Source of the DNA: Eretmocerus hayati
Taxonomy: Eukaryota > Arthropoda > Insecta > Hymenoptera > Aphelinidae
Assembly: GCA_029851415.1 (NCBI GenBank)
Contig: CM056742.1
Location: forward strand, 90,324,748-90,388,747
DNA length: 64,000 bases
Direction: 5' to 3'
In this document: in pieces, positions 33,222-45,878 of the stretch
Layout of the letters: the number at the start of each line of letters is the position of its first letter
Numbering within the stretch: the stretch's first letter is position 1
The notes under the pieces: model-generated
Databases searched by the model: none
What the model was told of the DNA's origin: nothing
What the model saw: the letters and a program-made list of their open reading frames with translations, nothing else
Position numbers and translations under genes: made by a program

Positions 33222-33840
33222 TATTCTTCTGAGGAAGCATTTCGGAGGAATTTGGATCATCTCAAAGCAGGTTTTTCCAACAATATCTATCGTTTGATTG
33301 AGAGGAGATTTCGGTATAGTCGGTTAAAAGATGATTAAACTCGAGTCTTGGTGAAAAAATTTCATTTGAATAATGTTCTACAGATTTTAAGGAAATTCGG
33401 TATCAACCAATCGATTAAAAATGCCAGGAAATTATGTGTTCTGTCATTGAAAGTGAAATAGATGACTTGTGGACGAAGATATGGGAGGAGTATTATTATC
33501 GATGAAGGAATATTTCTGATATATTTTGAGTCATTCTCTTGAGAAAGCATCTAAGAGAGATTTGGGTGATCTACAGACAGGTTTTTCGAACAATATCTAT
33601 GATTTGGTTGAGAGGGAATTTTCATAGAGTGGGCGATCAAGGATGATTAAACTGGATTTCTTATTGAAGAATTTGAGTTTGAAGAATGTTACGAATTTTC
33701 GAAAGATTCGGTATCAACCAATAGATATAGAATCGGAGGAGAATTTGTCTGTTGGTCAATCAAATTGCGATGAATAAGTAGAGGAAGTTAAGAGGGGGAA
33801 GAGAATATGAATGAAAATGTATTGCTATTTTTGCGTTACT
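33222..33840 (+). repeat. Two diverged tandem units of about 310 bp
   Basis: Each unit has caatatctatc/g-tttg(a/g)ttgagag, ggatgattaaact/ gatgattaaactcg and ggtatcaaccaat in the same order (33283 and 33593; 33345 and 33645; 33401 and 33711). A more decayed relative lies at 36640-36830 (aatatatatcgtttggttcag, attaaccaatcgatgg). Confidence 0.65.
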
Positions 33841-33946
33841 CTTCTGAGGTAGCCCTTAAGGGCATGTGAAAGCCAACTTTGACCGACATCACAAATCACC
33901 CAATCATCGATTTTTTACGCGACCCACGTGTAATTACCCAATAAAG

Positions 33947-34172
33947 TAGTACCAGAAAAGTGAAGATAAAGGTTGAACCTATCGTTTAAAAGAAGAATCG
34001 AGTGAATTGAGTGAGAATTGTGATTACAAGGTTTATACTGCAGGGAAATGTCGAGCTATTTTTCCCGTTACGCTTCACGAGTATAAATGCCCTAACAACA
34101 ATTCTCACTCAATCGGCTCGAATCTTTTTTAAAACGATAGATCAGACCCTAATCTCCACTTGTCTGGTACTA
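33947..34172. mobile_element. TA-flanked MITE, about 222 bp
   Basis: TA, GTACCAGAAAAGTGAAGAT ... ATCTCCACTTGTCTGGTAC, TA. Inverted repeats extend about 85 bp, through aacctatcgttttaaa-like and gagtgagaattgt words. Tc1/mariner-type TA target. Confidence 0.72.
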
Positions 34173-35035
34173 TTTTTTCCAAAATTGACCTAGAAAAATT
34201 TAGAAAATGACCAGAAGCATGAATTGTTAAGTAGCCTTGCCAGATCTGTCGTTTTGATAGAGCCGAGCTAAGGTTGGGTTAGGTACCCCATCCGATCCCA
34301 GCGTATCTACAGCAGACAGCTGTTGTTTTTGTTTATTGTTCGTGGCCTCTGCGACTCCTGCGAGTCGAATTTGGGGGCAATACTTGAATAAACGCGAATG
34401 GTGTCAACTTGACAAACGACAATGCTGTTACCCGTAATTGTTGCTTATTATTTCTGAAGACCGAGGTGGTGTAGTATCACGTGCAATCGACTCACCGCAG
34501 TGATTGACAGTGATTCATGTTGAGTGTTACTATGTTATATACATACAGTACAAAATCTAGGCAGACATGAAAGTGACTTGAAAAATAAAAGGGCGATTCT
34601 GTAAGCTGATCTTCTCGCTACGCTGCCAAGTAGCATCATGTGTATGTGATTTGGTTGCATCAAAAGTACAGGTAGCCTGATCAAAATCAATGTGCATTCT
34701 GTCTCTGGTGCTGTGAGTACTTCAAAATTCATCCAATTGGTCGCTGGGCTCTCTCACTTATCCCAGATGATATATAGGTAGTTCCTCTGACTTCGCACTC
34801 ATGCTAGAATCTGTTTCTTCAGGGAAAAACAGAATGAAGCGGTAATGATGTCTGAACTATGTTATGTATTTACGCATGCAACATACTCATCTAAAGGAAG
34901 ATCAAATCAACAGAAACAAAGCAACATGCAAGAGTCTCTTAATATCCAGTATTAGCTTTGCGCATGACACAGTAATGAACAAAGGGAGACCCTATAACGA
35001 CTCATTATAGAGGAGTCATTGTACAATGAACTCTG
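34173..35035. other. No gene seen
   Basis: Mixed-composition sequence without a supported ORF, splice unit or repeat. Confidence 0.5.
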
Positions 35036-35210
35036 TTCTCTCACTACAGTACCTGGATACTTTTGGGAGTCTCAAGGTATAAATTGCTCTCTTTGATTAC
35101 CGGTAGCTTTGGTTATTTAGCATATTGACTACAGCTTCTGAACTTTTTTGGAGTTCCAAGGTGTGGATTTTTCTCTTTTATTACTGGTAGCTTCAAATCA
35201 CTTAGCTTAA
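35036..35210 (+). repeat. Diverged tandem pair of about 98 bp
   Basis: ttttgggagtctcaaggtataaattgctctctttgatt and ttttttggagttccaaggtgtggatttttctcttttatt begin two copies, each followed by ac(c/t)ggtagctt. Confidence 0.55.
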
Positions 35211-36033
35211 ATGCCAAATGACCAAAGCTACTTACCGTTAATTAAGACAACATACTTATTAAATGAAGGTTTCAAACTATCAAATCTGAGGAATGATAAC
35301 TATATGTTAATTTCTTCAGTCAAAGTAGAGTCACAACTGTCTGTCAATCCTACTGCCAAAAGAAAGAACTGGGAGGGATATTGATATCTTGATTGTGCAT
35401 CAAATTGGCTAACCCGAAATGAGCTTTACTGAAAGCAATAGCCTAATGAGATTTACGGTGATCGATTGATATAGTATCTCAGGCGATATTTGAGTGGTGA
35501 ATTGGTATATAAATGTTGAGGTTAGCATTTGAATACTCCCTACAGATATGAATGAGTGAGTACCAGTCCTAAGACCTTGCTTTGGTCAAATTTTTGGAGG
35601 AGTATGTTATAACTCTGACTCGTATCAAGCAGTATTATCATTCTGGAGATGAGTGATCGAATTAAGCATCCTGCTGTACCATAATTGAGACACTCTTGGG
35701 TTTTTAAAAGTCATCAACCACATGATTCAAATCTTTTTTCAAGTTCCTAAAAAGTCGTTGTGCAGAATGTCAAAGATACATTTGGTTTTCGAGTGAAGGG
35801 AATTCTGGGTTCTCAATCTAGGTCAAGTTTTTCACTTGAGCTACATTATTGATTAGACGATCTCTTTCAGGTACAGCGATACTAAAAGTGACAGTTTTTG
35901 CTAACTAGGCAGCTACCATTGGTAGTATTAGTACAGCATTTAACATGGTGGAATCAGTTTTTCAGAACGCTGTACACATAAAGAGTGTATGATTGGTTAT
36001 TCAAAAGTTCAAGTAACTATCATCATGGGAAAA

Positions 36034-36410
36034 TGCCACATAAAAAATATACTCAAATGTATATGCAAAATGTGAGCATGTCAAGAGTTATGTTCCATAA
36101 AAATCATACTCAGTATATAAAAAATGTGAACAAGATTCTGCATCAGTAATTCACCTCCACAAGTGTGCCACATAAGAAGTATGCCCGACACATACACAAA
36201 ATGTGAGCATGTCAAAAAAGATGTTCCATAAAAAATATACTCAGTATATAAAAAATGTGAACAAAATTCTGCATCAGTAATTCACCTCTACAAGTATGCC
36301 ACATGAAAAGTATGCCCAAAACATACACGAAATGTGAGCATCAAAATGAGCGATGACACATACAAAATATACAGAGTATATAATAAATGTAAAAAGCATA
36401 TTCATAACAA
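36034..36410 (+). repeat. Three tandem units of about 131 bp
   Basis: tgccacat(a/g)aaaa opens units near 36034, 36166 and 36297. Each has aaaatgtgagcat and a ctcagtatataaaaaatgtg-like word. The third is truncated. Confidence 0.85.
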
Positions 36411-37435
36411 CAGTTATCCACCAGAACGGTGATTTTCATGTTCATATCGTAAGTTATGTACAAAAGTTAGGTTATGTCAACGTCTATGTTGACTGTTGAC
36501 ATTGTCTCCATAATTCCTCCCCTAATTTGCATGTATGTATATGTATGGATATATATACGCAAATGTATACAGGACCTTCAACCTAACCTAACTGACTCTC
36601 CACAAAATCCCCTCGGTCGGTAAAAGGCAACTTCCACAAGCCCTTAAGACCAATTTGGGACATCTAGACTGAGGTTTTTTGGATAATATATATCGTTTGG
36701 TTCAGACAAAATTTCGATTCGGTGAGGTGGAAAATGATCAAAATCGAGTTTCTGTGAAAATCTTGAGGTCTATAGAGATTAAGTAGATTTTTGTTATTAA
36801 CCAATCGATGGACGGGGCAGGAAAAAAATGTAGTTCAGCCGAGCCACTTTGGGGTGAGAATATTTTACAACGAAATATTCATGGATTAAGAGACCAATTT
36901 TTAGCAACTTTGCTTCAAAAAGCTGATGAACTGAATATGACTGGGAGTTGAGATCTGCCAAATTACTCGGCTCTCCCATTTTTGATTCTCTACAACTTGT
37001 GGAAAACAAAAACGTGACCACGTAAACTAGATGAGGAAGACTGTCCGATGGGGAATAACAGACATACACACATACACACACATGGACGAAGGGCATGGAA
37101 GATGAGTTTCTAACAGATTTGGGAGGCTATGAGGAAGCAGAGGGTGACCTACAATCGATAGATTTTGTCGAGAGAACGAATTTGGTCTGAGCACTTTTTT
37201 GATGATAGGAATTTTGTTGAAGAAGATATTGGATTGAGTGAGAAATTTGATCAAAAATTTTACTGGGGTGAAAACAAAGCTTTCTCTTTGAAGAAAGCGG
37301 AAGGGTCCAACGGGGACTCATCATAGCAGAAATTGTGAGTGAGAACGTGTAGAATATGAATCCATTCCCCTTGAGATGCGATCTGGACGCGTGTCATGAA
37401 TCAGAGGTCACTAAGGCCGGAATCCCCGGAACGCT
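36411..37435. other. No gene seen
   Basis: Contains a relic of the 310-bp family (36640-36830) and a short acacatac run (37063-37084). Confidence 0.5.
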
Positions 37436-37890
37436 GAGGAAAATCCCTGCATAACTTGCCTGGATTGCAAAATTCACTATCATGATGGATAGGCGAATTC
37501 CACGCATTCTCAACGAGAATCCTGATGGTCACCTTGAATTTGACCTCGAGGTCAATTTCTGAGGTTATACTGGGGTTATTCCGAGTTTATCGAGAGTTGA
37601 GCATGATTCTGATGTCGGTATTGGAAAGATCGTGAAATTTTAAGTCGAAACACGTACTTTTGAAATTTGTCAAAATCACCTCTAGAGGTCACCACCAGGA
37701 TGAACCGTTCAGGTTAAATTTCAGACGAAAATCGCCCTCAAACTTGACTGGGTTGCAAAATTCACTATTGTGTTGGATAGGCATTTTCAACGAGAAATCC
37801 AAGAGTGACCTTGGATTTGACCTTGAAGTTCATTTTAAGGGTATACTAGGGTTATTTCGAGTTCATCGTCTAATCTATCTAAAAACGATC
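37436..37890 (+). repeat. Diverged tandem pair of about 290 bp
   Basis: cttgcctggattgcaaaattcac (37457) and cttgactgggttgcaaaattcac (37744). Both are followed by ggataggc, caacgagaa, ttgacct, gggttattccgag/gggttatttcgag. Confidence 0.65.
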
Positions 37891-38690
37891 CCATGCTATC
37901 GAGAATCCGGTACAGGTCAAGGAAACCCCGTAAACAACGTGCAGTTGCAAGTTGACCACAGATTTAGCTTCTACGTCAAAGAATCTACATGTGAGGGATT
38001 GTCTCATCAGTCAGACATCCTGACCCTGAAATTTCGTTACTTACAAGGAGAGGTCATGGTCTGTGGGTCGTGAATTCGGCTGAAACTCTGGGAGTCATCT
38101 CCTTCTGGCACCAAAAGATGATATCTAAAACAGCTAACTTGAATGCTAAAACGTTTCAGAGCTATGGTCAATCACATTAGCATTGTTAGTATACCTATAT
38201 ATATCAAATTCCAACATGGGCCTATATGGGCAACGCTAATGTCATAGGCTGGAGCTCCAAAACGTTTCAGCATCCAAGTGTTACGTCGGGATGACGCGTA
38301 TGAGCCTAGTGGCAAGCTCACAAAATCTACTTTCGATTGAGAGAAGGATAATTCTTGATTCTTTGTGGAAGGTAGATTAAATGAATGGGATAACTTACAT
38401 TTGTTCTGCTGTTGACCAGGCAGTAGATCACCGTATTTATTGACACTTTCAAAATTCAAATTATCCACAAATGATAGGTTCGATAAGTCTTCTATGGACT
38501 CCCAAAAATAGTATTTCTCAATCAGTTGATGATTATATTATCTTGATACACGTATGCATCAATTATATGAATCAAATAAAATTGTATCTTTTCCTTGCTA
38601 AATTCTTGAGAGTTTATATTTTAAATATGTGTGAATCTGAAATATACTTAGATTTATAATTACAACAATTGATTTGCGCGGGCCGGAGCG
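37891..38690. other. No gene seen
   Basis: Short open frames only, none with recognisable motifs. Confidence 0.45.
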
Positions 38691-38992
38691 ATCGCACGCG
38701 AATGAAATATAATTGTCGAAAGCTGTGGCTCACGGAGCCGCGACCACGCCTGGTTCGGGCTAACAACTAACTCTTGTGTCCAGACGCGGGATATTTATTG
38801 AACTTTTCTGCTGATGCAGATTTTCCAAAAAGTGGATCGCGCCACAACGTGAAACACGCTCTGACTCAATATCATTGTTTTGTTCTGATGGCTCGGTGTG
38901 CTGTCCGACTTACAAAATATGTTCACACTAAATATACACTTCTTGTTTATTGATTTCTTGAAAAGTTACGTATTAAGACGTAACACCTCCCC
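38691..38992. mobile_element. Possible solo-LTR-like remnant
   Basis: A more GC-rich island ending in gttacgtattaagacgtaac, then acctcccc. The dyad and the ..gtaacacctcccc edge resemble insect LTR ends. No confident 5' end or target duplication found. Confidence 0.25.
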
Positions 38993-39361
38993 GGCTAGAC
39001 ATTGCATATCGGTACGATATGTAACATATAAACAAACTCCGATTTGTTCGATTATTGAAAAGTCCCGATGAAAATCACTCTAAAATGGGACTAAATCTAT
39101 ACAGAAGTATTTGTTGATTGACATTTTTGCTTTTTCCCTTCTTTTCCGATTTTCATTGATCATGGATATCCACGGAATCTCCACTCAATTATCTCTACCA
39201 CTCTGGCTTTGCGTCGAACATACACATCATAAAATCTCAGGCAAGCTTTTATCCATAACCGACTGTGCATATTTCCAAATTTTGCTATGGTCAGCACTTT
39301 GCCCGAGTGACTCGACTCCACGTACCTGTCTTGCCTTATGCATTGGTGGTCAAGCGCATTA

Positions 39362-39500
39362 TAAAATATCCAGACACGTAAATGCTTCTCCGTGTCTGGC
39401 CTCTTTTGCATTGAGCCAAGAACGTATGTTAAAGTATCCAGACACGTACACGCTCCTCCGTGTCTGGCCTCTTTTGCATTGGTCGTTGAGGGTAGAGTGC
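39362..39500 (+). repeat. 70-bp tandem duplication carrying a cagacacg dyad
   Basis: tatccagacacgta then ctccgtgtctggcctctttt occurs at 39366 and 39436. Within each copy CAGACACG pairs with CGTGTCTG to form a hairpin. Confidence 0.75.
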
Positions 39501-42100
39501 GCGTCTAACCTCGTGTATGGACTGCTACAATACATATGATACATACAATAGATAACTCAGTTATCTATTCGAATTCAATTCATGAATGTAGGTATCTCAT
39601 ATTACAAACAAAATACTAGCAGGTCCAAACCTGGATTACAAAGAAAAAAATAGGGATTATCCTAATATCCAACAGGGAGAAAGAAAAACAATTGTATACG
39701 ATTCTGAATCTTCTATAAGATGCTAGGATAGTTGAGATTTATCAAAAGGTGAATAATCAGTGATTATTCACTCGCCTCCTCGCTGAAATTAGTCCACAGG
39801 ATCTGATTTTGCACGAATCTGACGGATCTGTTTCCAAAAGTTTGATAGTACGTATTGCAAATACCTCAATTTATGAGTAGGAGAAATCTACGACTCATTC
39901 TAAACGACGCTCCGGCATGTGAAAACTCATCCAAGAGCATAGAGAATCAGTTATTTCACTCAATATCTAATGAAAAAATTGTATGAGAAGAAGAATTTCG
40001 GATGGGAAGAGATTTCGAGGGGATAATATTCTTTTCTGGAAGTGATGGGATTGGTGGTCTCGAAGGTAGAGGTGGTGGTAACCTTCGCTGGGTGGTTGAC
40101 CTCGTGATTGTAATCAGCGTCGTTGGTACTGCAAGGATGCAATTTTCCTTGCTTAGATTTATTTCTCTAAAATTGTTATACGTTATTCAAAATTAAGTGT
40201 ACGTCGGCTTGACGTGACTTACCTTGCCATTGGACTTAGAATTCTTTCAAATTCTATCAATATCATGTGAAGAAATTTATATTCATATCGAACCATCAAA
40301 ATATTTTGGTTTTGACTCATTAAATTATCACAATTTTGATTGTATGAATATTCTACAGCGAATACACGCTAACATATAATTTGCAAAAAAGATGAAATTA
40401 TGGAATGAAAATATTCAATGAACTCAAAAATAAGGTCAGCAAAAATACTTTCACTTTTTGAGAGAAAATTCATTATCATATAATGATATTATATCATGTG
40501 TGGTTTTCGACTCTCATTGGGGATAGGCATTTGGGTGGGACAAGAAATTATCACAAGCATAAATGCGAATTGCATTTAATCACTGTTTATTTAGAAATTC
40601 ATCACTCAAATCAGTATATTTTTCGACATGTGGTCAAGCATTTATTTTGGCCGTGAATGAATTCACTGAATGATATATGAAAAGAAAAACACTGATTTTA
40701 CAATACTCAAACTATTATATTACGAAAAACCATTACTAGAATTTTTATTGATGAATCAACACTTGTAACCGAACGAAGAAAAATAACGATCATTAACTCA
40801 AAGAAATTAAGCCTCATCTGAAAAACGAATGTCAATTCAAAAGAATATAAGACGCCGGAAATCGTCAAATAATTAGTAGCAATGATCGCTTCAATTAGTC
40901 GCACGGTCGACCTTCAAACCGAAAGGGTTAACGCGATGCGGTAGATAATTCATCCACCTGCAAGAAACTAGTATATACATATATGTCACAGAACTCCCCC
41001 ACTGGCGCAGCTATTCCGATTCCAAGAAAACTACTAACGGGGCATGTATTAGAGAGAGATTGGCCCGTGCGCCGCACACAGAGAATTTGCTTGCGCGCGC
41101 GGGAGTGCATTCGCACTTGATCTATTGAGAAAGTAAAACTTGGGATAATCCTCAAGTGATGCGGCAGCAAGGCTCTACGTGCGTGATATTACGATTAGAT
41201 CGCCATCAGCACACGAGTCAAGCGTCTCCTCCGAAAATCTAGTCGGGGATATTTTCACCGCTAACACAAGAGGATGGGGAGACTAATCACAGGCATTTCT
41301 CATCACATTACCGCAAGGGCCATGACTCGAAACCAATTGCCTTTCTCGTCGATCAAAGATTTCGGAGAAACGTGATAGTTTGATCAAGGTAGGAAAAAAA
41401 GGATGAGGTATTGGGCACCCGAATGCTACGATTTACCGGCACGCCTAGCTCCAGGCATCAGCGTGCCTTCTTTCGTTGCGGCCTCCTCTGATCACTAAAA
41501 GTGACAGGGATAGGGTAACCCAGGAAAGGAGATGAATTTTATCACATAGCACTTGACAAGTTGGCACTCTACTTACGTCGACTTCTCGACGATGCTCTTG
41601 CTATGTAGGGCACCATCAGGGCTGCAGCTCAGGAACGCCGGTTGCGAAGAGCATGGTGAGTCGAGCCATCAAACTTCAAAAATGGATGAGCCCATTTTCT
41701 TCGACTTGAGAGTCGGACCCTGGAGAGCTTCCAGGTGTTGATCCTTGGATGAAATCGACAAGAATGCCCCTCCGCTGCAGCTTTCCCAAGCACATAAGCT
41801 CGGTTTCCGCGAATTAAGCTTCTCTCCCCCCACTCCTGGTACGCTCGACCAATCAGCGTCGAGGTCAAAGGAAAGCTTCGATTTTTCAAATTTCCAATTG
41901 TCGAGTGGTAGGGTAAAATTACTAAAAATAGTGATTTCCCCTCATATCATAGTTGGAATACGGGATGAAAAATGTACATATTTACAAGTTATTATGATTA
42001 ATTACACTAATTATTAAAATGAAATATGATACAAGTACTGTAGCATGTAATTTTCAAAGCGGCGCGCATCTGCGCACGCTGATACAGCAGCCAAGCATGC
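39501..42100. other. 2.6 kb without a supported gene
   Basis: AT-rich with a GC-richer part at about 40910-41850. Chance open frames up to 90 codons show no recognisable motif and no consistent splice structure by eye. Confidence 0.4.
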
Positions 42101-42386
42101 TATCCCTACTGAAAATAATGGCTCATTTAATGTTTCCTAAGGCTGAGTCAATAAATTTGCTAATTAATTGGACCATTCTTCGAGAGTATTTGAGTATATT
42201 AAGATTAATCCACGCTGTAGACCATCTAATCGATTTGTTATGAGCCTCCAAACAGTTTTTATTATCGACAACCCTGCTAGATCTTTATAAACTCAAATTA
42301 TTTCGATGAATGACCCAATTAATTAGCCAATTCATCGACTCAATTTTAGGAAACATTGTAATGAGCCATTATTTTCAGTAGGGATA
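42101..42386. mobile_element. TA-flanked MITE abutting the spliced gene
   Basis: TA, TCCCTACTGAAAATAATGGC ... GCCATTATTTTCAGTAGGGA, TA. The inverted match runs about 28 bp at the tips, with further weaker pairing inward (aatgtttcctaa with ttaggaaacatt; ctaattaattgg with ccaattaattag). 286 bp including TA. Tc1/mariner-type. Its right end is 12 bp before an ATG. Confidence 0.82.
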
Positions 42387-42398
42387 CCGGCACTCAAA

Positions 42399-43807
42399 AT
42401 GGCCGCCGCCAGCCCCTTGAAACAGGTTGTTTACACGGCTTCCTGGTGCTCGCGCTACGTCGTGGAGTGGTGTTCTAGTGTTTCGGGTGAGTAATTGTGT
42501 GCTGTGGACCATTAGGACCCTGCAGCATCGTCGCCGAGGCGTGACACGGAACGGGGCGTGAGCTATCAGCAAGACAACCAGCGTCTGCTTGAGCCAGCAA
42601 AACCGAGGTGTTTACATCGTGAGTAATTTTTAATTGATAATTTTAATCATCAATTATTGGTCGTAGCACCTGCGCTAGGCCTTCTTCTTCAACATAAGTA
42701 CCCTGGGAAAACTGGGAAAGTCATAACCACAATGTATTCTGTGTTGCAACAGGGCACTGTTTTACCATGTATTAGCATGGGCTGGATGTAAACAAAGATT
42801 AATTTTTTGATCAGTCCCATTAATTTGGGACTGGGTGTGTAACTTTTTGTACTTAAATGACTATAAAAAATCCAATCTTTTTAATGAACTAACCCACATG
42901 TAGCTAGTTTAATTATATCTAATATTTTCCTTGTTGCTGGTACTGCGGAAACTAAGAAACGGAGGCTGGGCTATACCACGAACTTAGTCTGGTGGTGTTT
43001 AGAGGTGTGGTAATGAACTCCACTATTTTTACCTGTCTCCAGCAATGATGTAAGGCCTCTTTTATACCTATTTAGTGATATTTTATTTTGAATTGCCCAT
43101 ATTCACTACGGGGAACCTCTACTTGGAGTGGTCTGGGTTTTGGTTTTATAAGAAAGTCTCTTTCGGATTTGACCAACATGAATGAAATAATATACCAAAA
43201 TGATTCTAATTAACTGTGTGCTTCTTCCAGGGACACCTGGATACTCAAAGAACACCAGTGGGGCAAGTCCAGATGTGGAGACCACCTCCAGGGGTGTACC
43301 AAGAGAATCCGTCGTGGGGCAACCAACTTCAGAATTCAAGGTAAGACTTTTTCTTGAACCAATATTACTTGAGTTTAATGGTTAATGATACTAATGAGAA
43401 TGATTTCCTCTTTTTAGGAAAATATAACAAAATTCACCCTTTTTCACAGATTATGGTCTTTGCCAATTTTGTGGCAAAGACTGAGATTAAAATAAGAGTC
43501 CTAATTCTTTTGATTTTTACAGGACTTGGAAACGAAACTGGTGACTCTTGGCCAATGGACCAGTTAGCTGATAAACTGAGATGAGATAAGGAGTATTTTT
43601 ATATAAAACAAAATTTGGCCTTCGTCGAGGGACATCAAATTATTCTAAAATCTGTGTGAGTCAATATCTCACATAGCCACGGTATTTTGCCAATTAAATA
43701 TTCTTAATTAATTTCCATGATTGAACTCAACTATTTGTTATCTTTTTCTTGAACTAATAGATTCCTTTTCCTTTTTTCAGGACTTTGACTCTCGTGGCTC
43801 AATTTAA
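42399..43807 (+). CDS. Small spliced gene of unknown function, possible alternative last exons
   Basis: Exon 1 42399-42486 begins AAAATGGCCGCCGCC (MAAASPLKQVVYTASW) and ends at a GTGAGT donor. Exon 2 43231-43340 follows a CTTCTTCCAG acceptor, joins in phase (VSG then TPGYSKNTSG) and ends at AAG/GTAAGA. Two acceptor-led exons then remain in frame. One is 43523-43567 (ttttacag, DLETKLVTLGQW, stop TAG). The other is 43781-43807 (ttttttcag, DFDSRGSI, stop TAA), followed by AATAAA at 43842. The product would be about 75-82 residues, Ser/Thr-rich. I do not recognise it. The agreement of splice signals, phase and poly(A) signal suggests a real transcription unit, but its coding status is uncertain. 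Confidence 0.45.
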
Positions 43808-43841
43808 AAAATTGATTGTTCAACTTTATAAAAAGAAAATC

Positions 43842-43847
43842 AATAAA
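43842..43847 (+). terminator. Poly(A) signal of the spliced gene
   Basis: AATAAA 35 bp after the stop of the distal terminal exon. Confidence 0.45.
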
Positions 43848-43981
43848 AGCCAATCAAACAGAACAACTGATTATTGTTTTGTTATTTCATAATAACTTGA
43901 CTTTCAACAAAAGAAGACTTCATTCAGGTAGAAACATAATTGAATCTAACAAATTAGACTTCATAAGAATAATCTGAATTT

Positions 43982-45047
43982 TTAGAATTTTGTGAAGATT
44001 TTGAACCGTTGCAGTACTGGTGATTGATGGCTGGAAGTCCCATGAATTCTGACCTCTTGTAAATCAAAACCCTTGTTGTTTTGATTCTTTTTCCTCTGAT
44101 GTTTTTCTCTTCCCAAATTGATCAAGAGAAACGTGACTGAGCTGAAGATTGCTCCCAGTAGATGTATGGAAAACCCATAGATAGCGTGAAGGGTGTATCC
44201 TTGTATGATGGTGTCAATCATCAACTTACAGATGTGTAATATGATGAATATCATGATCACTGCTGATGATATCGATCCAAACTTCGTCAGGTCTTCCAGA
44301 ATTCTCCTCCAAGTGTTCTCGGCAATATGAGATATAATGTGCTTTCAGTGAGTAATTCCTCAATTGACTCCTCATGTATCGTAGTTTCTCCTGACATCTT
44401 CCTTGCATGATAGCAAGTGTATTTGCTGACTTGTAAGACTAAGATATCTCCGTATTCGGTTTAAAGATGTTTGGTTCCTCTGCCTGTGTTTCACGTTTCA
44501 CTTGAACATGAGTTCGTGGAGTATGGAACCAAGTTTCGTTGGCTGATGGAACTTGTAGTTGGTGGAAGCAAGATTCCGAATGTACTATTTTTACTTCTTT
44601 TGGGGTACATTGCAATAGGTGAACCACTTCTCCTGCAACTTTTGCTATATGTATATCCTGGTTTCCCCATGACGTTGAAGGCAAACTCGTCCGGGGATAG
44701 GATTGCAAAGGATCAGGAATAGTCTTCTTCTCCATGTAACACTTTTGTGTTATCAAATCTAAATATAAATCACTCATCTCTGCTCTCAGATGTTTTTCCA
44801 CGTATACAAATTTTGAATTTATATAAGTAAAAAGATCTAAGTCACTAATTCCCTTACGAACTAAATAATCCTCATTGAGAAAATAAGCATTTGAACCGAT
44901 CGATTTTTCATAAATGAATAGCTTTGGGTGTTCTGTTTTGATGAACTCTCGATTGCATTGGATGAAATGATTTTTCGCGGTTGAAGCAAATGTGATTTCA
45001 CTCGAGTTAAGAGAATGAATAATTTCATGACTTCTATCACTAGACAA
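43982..45047 (-). pseudogene. Endogenous chuvirus-like glycoprotein relic
   Basis: The open frame 45047-44439 contains a segment I associate with chuvirus-type envelope glycoproteins. It has DLYLDLITQKCYMEK, a KVAGEVVHLLQCTPKEVKI stretch, then SESCFHQLQV and TPRTHVQV. Two further minus-strand frames complete it. One (44408-44226) has an HLEE-like linker. The other (44260-43982) is a hydrophobic segment with KLMIDTIIQGYTLHAIYGFS and HLLGAIFSSVTFLL, as in the C-terminal membrane region of the family. The N-terminal ectodomain is missing or unrecognised, and part of the stem between 44439 and 44260 is lost. The gene is broken by frameshifts and cannot encode a full protein. Such copies are known in insect genomes, often via Bel/Pao elements. 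Confidence 0.6.
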
Positions 45048-45878
45048 TTTTACCGCGGGGCCTCTATATTAAATGTCGTATGATGACTGGAAACATTCAT
45101 ATTTTGGCAAAGTGTCCCAAAAAGTATAACCACCTTCCATATCGATACAATAATCATCCGAAAATTTACAAACTGTACCCGAAGTTTATCGAAGTATATC
45201 ATTATTCAAATTGATTTGAGCATTGAATTTCATTAAAGTAATGCGAATCATTCCTTGCACAAATACCTTATTATAAGTACCATATCCGTCTGCATACGAA
45301 GGGCCAGAACAAGACTTTTCCGCTGCGCTTCAGCAGAATCGACTACGGTTGGTGATGATGAATTCACCTTGAGATTTGCTATGGTGTGGCCATGGTCATG
45401 TTTGAATATATCAATCTATTGTATAGTTCTGCATTTTCCGTGACTTATATCGGATGAATACTCTTGATGTCCATTCTCTGTTGGTATCAGGTGACTAAAC
45501 ACTTCTCATTGGTATATCATCCTTTGAATTTTCATTTTCCAATGAATGACCTTACTCAATTTGTGTCGAGATACTTGTATTAATTCCATCATGACTTCCA
45601 TGACACAGAAAGTTGTAAGGTGAGATAAGTAGCTTCTTGAAGCCTTTGGTAGATTTTCACTGAGGATAGTGTTAAGTTTATGGTTATTCGTTCAAAAATG
45701 TCATTTGTGTCCTGGACAAATACTCATCGCACCCTTCCCGAATCTAAACAGAACAAAACATATTAGTCTAACTCTACAATGAAGCACAGAATATATTGTA
45801 GTCTGAATACTCCTCTAAATTATAGCAAAATTGAGAATTATTGCTATGAATATTCTTTGTCATGGTGTAATATACATT
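45048..45878. other. No gene seen
   Basis: AT-rich stretch between two minus-strand relics. No homology recognised. Confidence 0.45.

Noticed and set aside
36585..36605. Telomere-like cctaacctaac
   Set aside because: Only two units of the insect TTAGG-type repeat; easily chance.
39960..40196. Gly-rich plus-strand frame
   Set aside because: Short, opposite frame also open, no recognisable feature.
41553..42017. Overlapping frames of 60-90 codons as a host gene exon
   Set aside because: No consistent start, splice signals or family resemblance.
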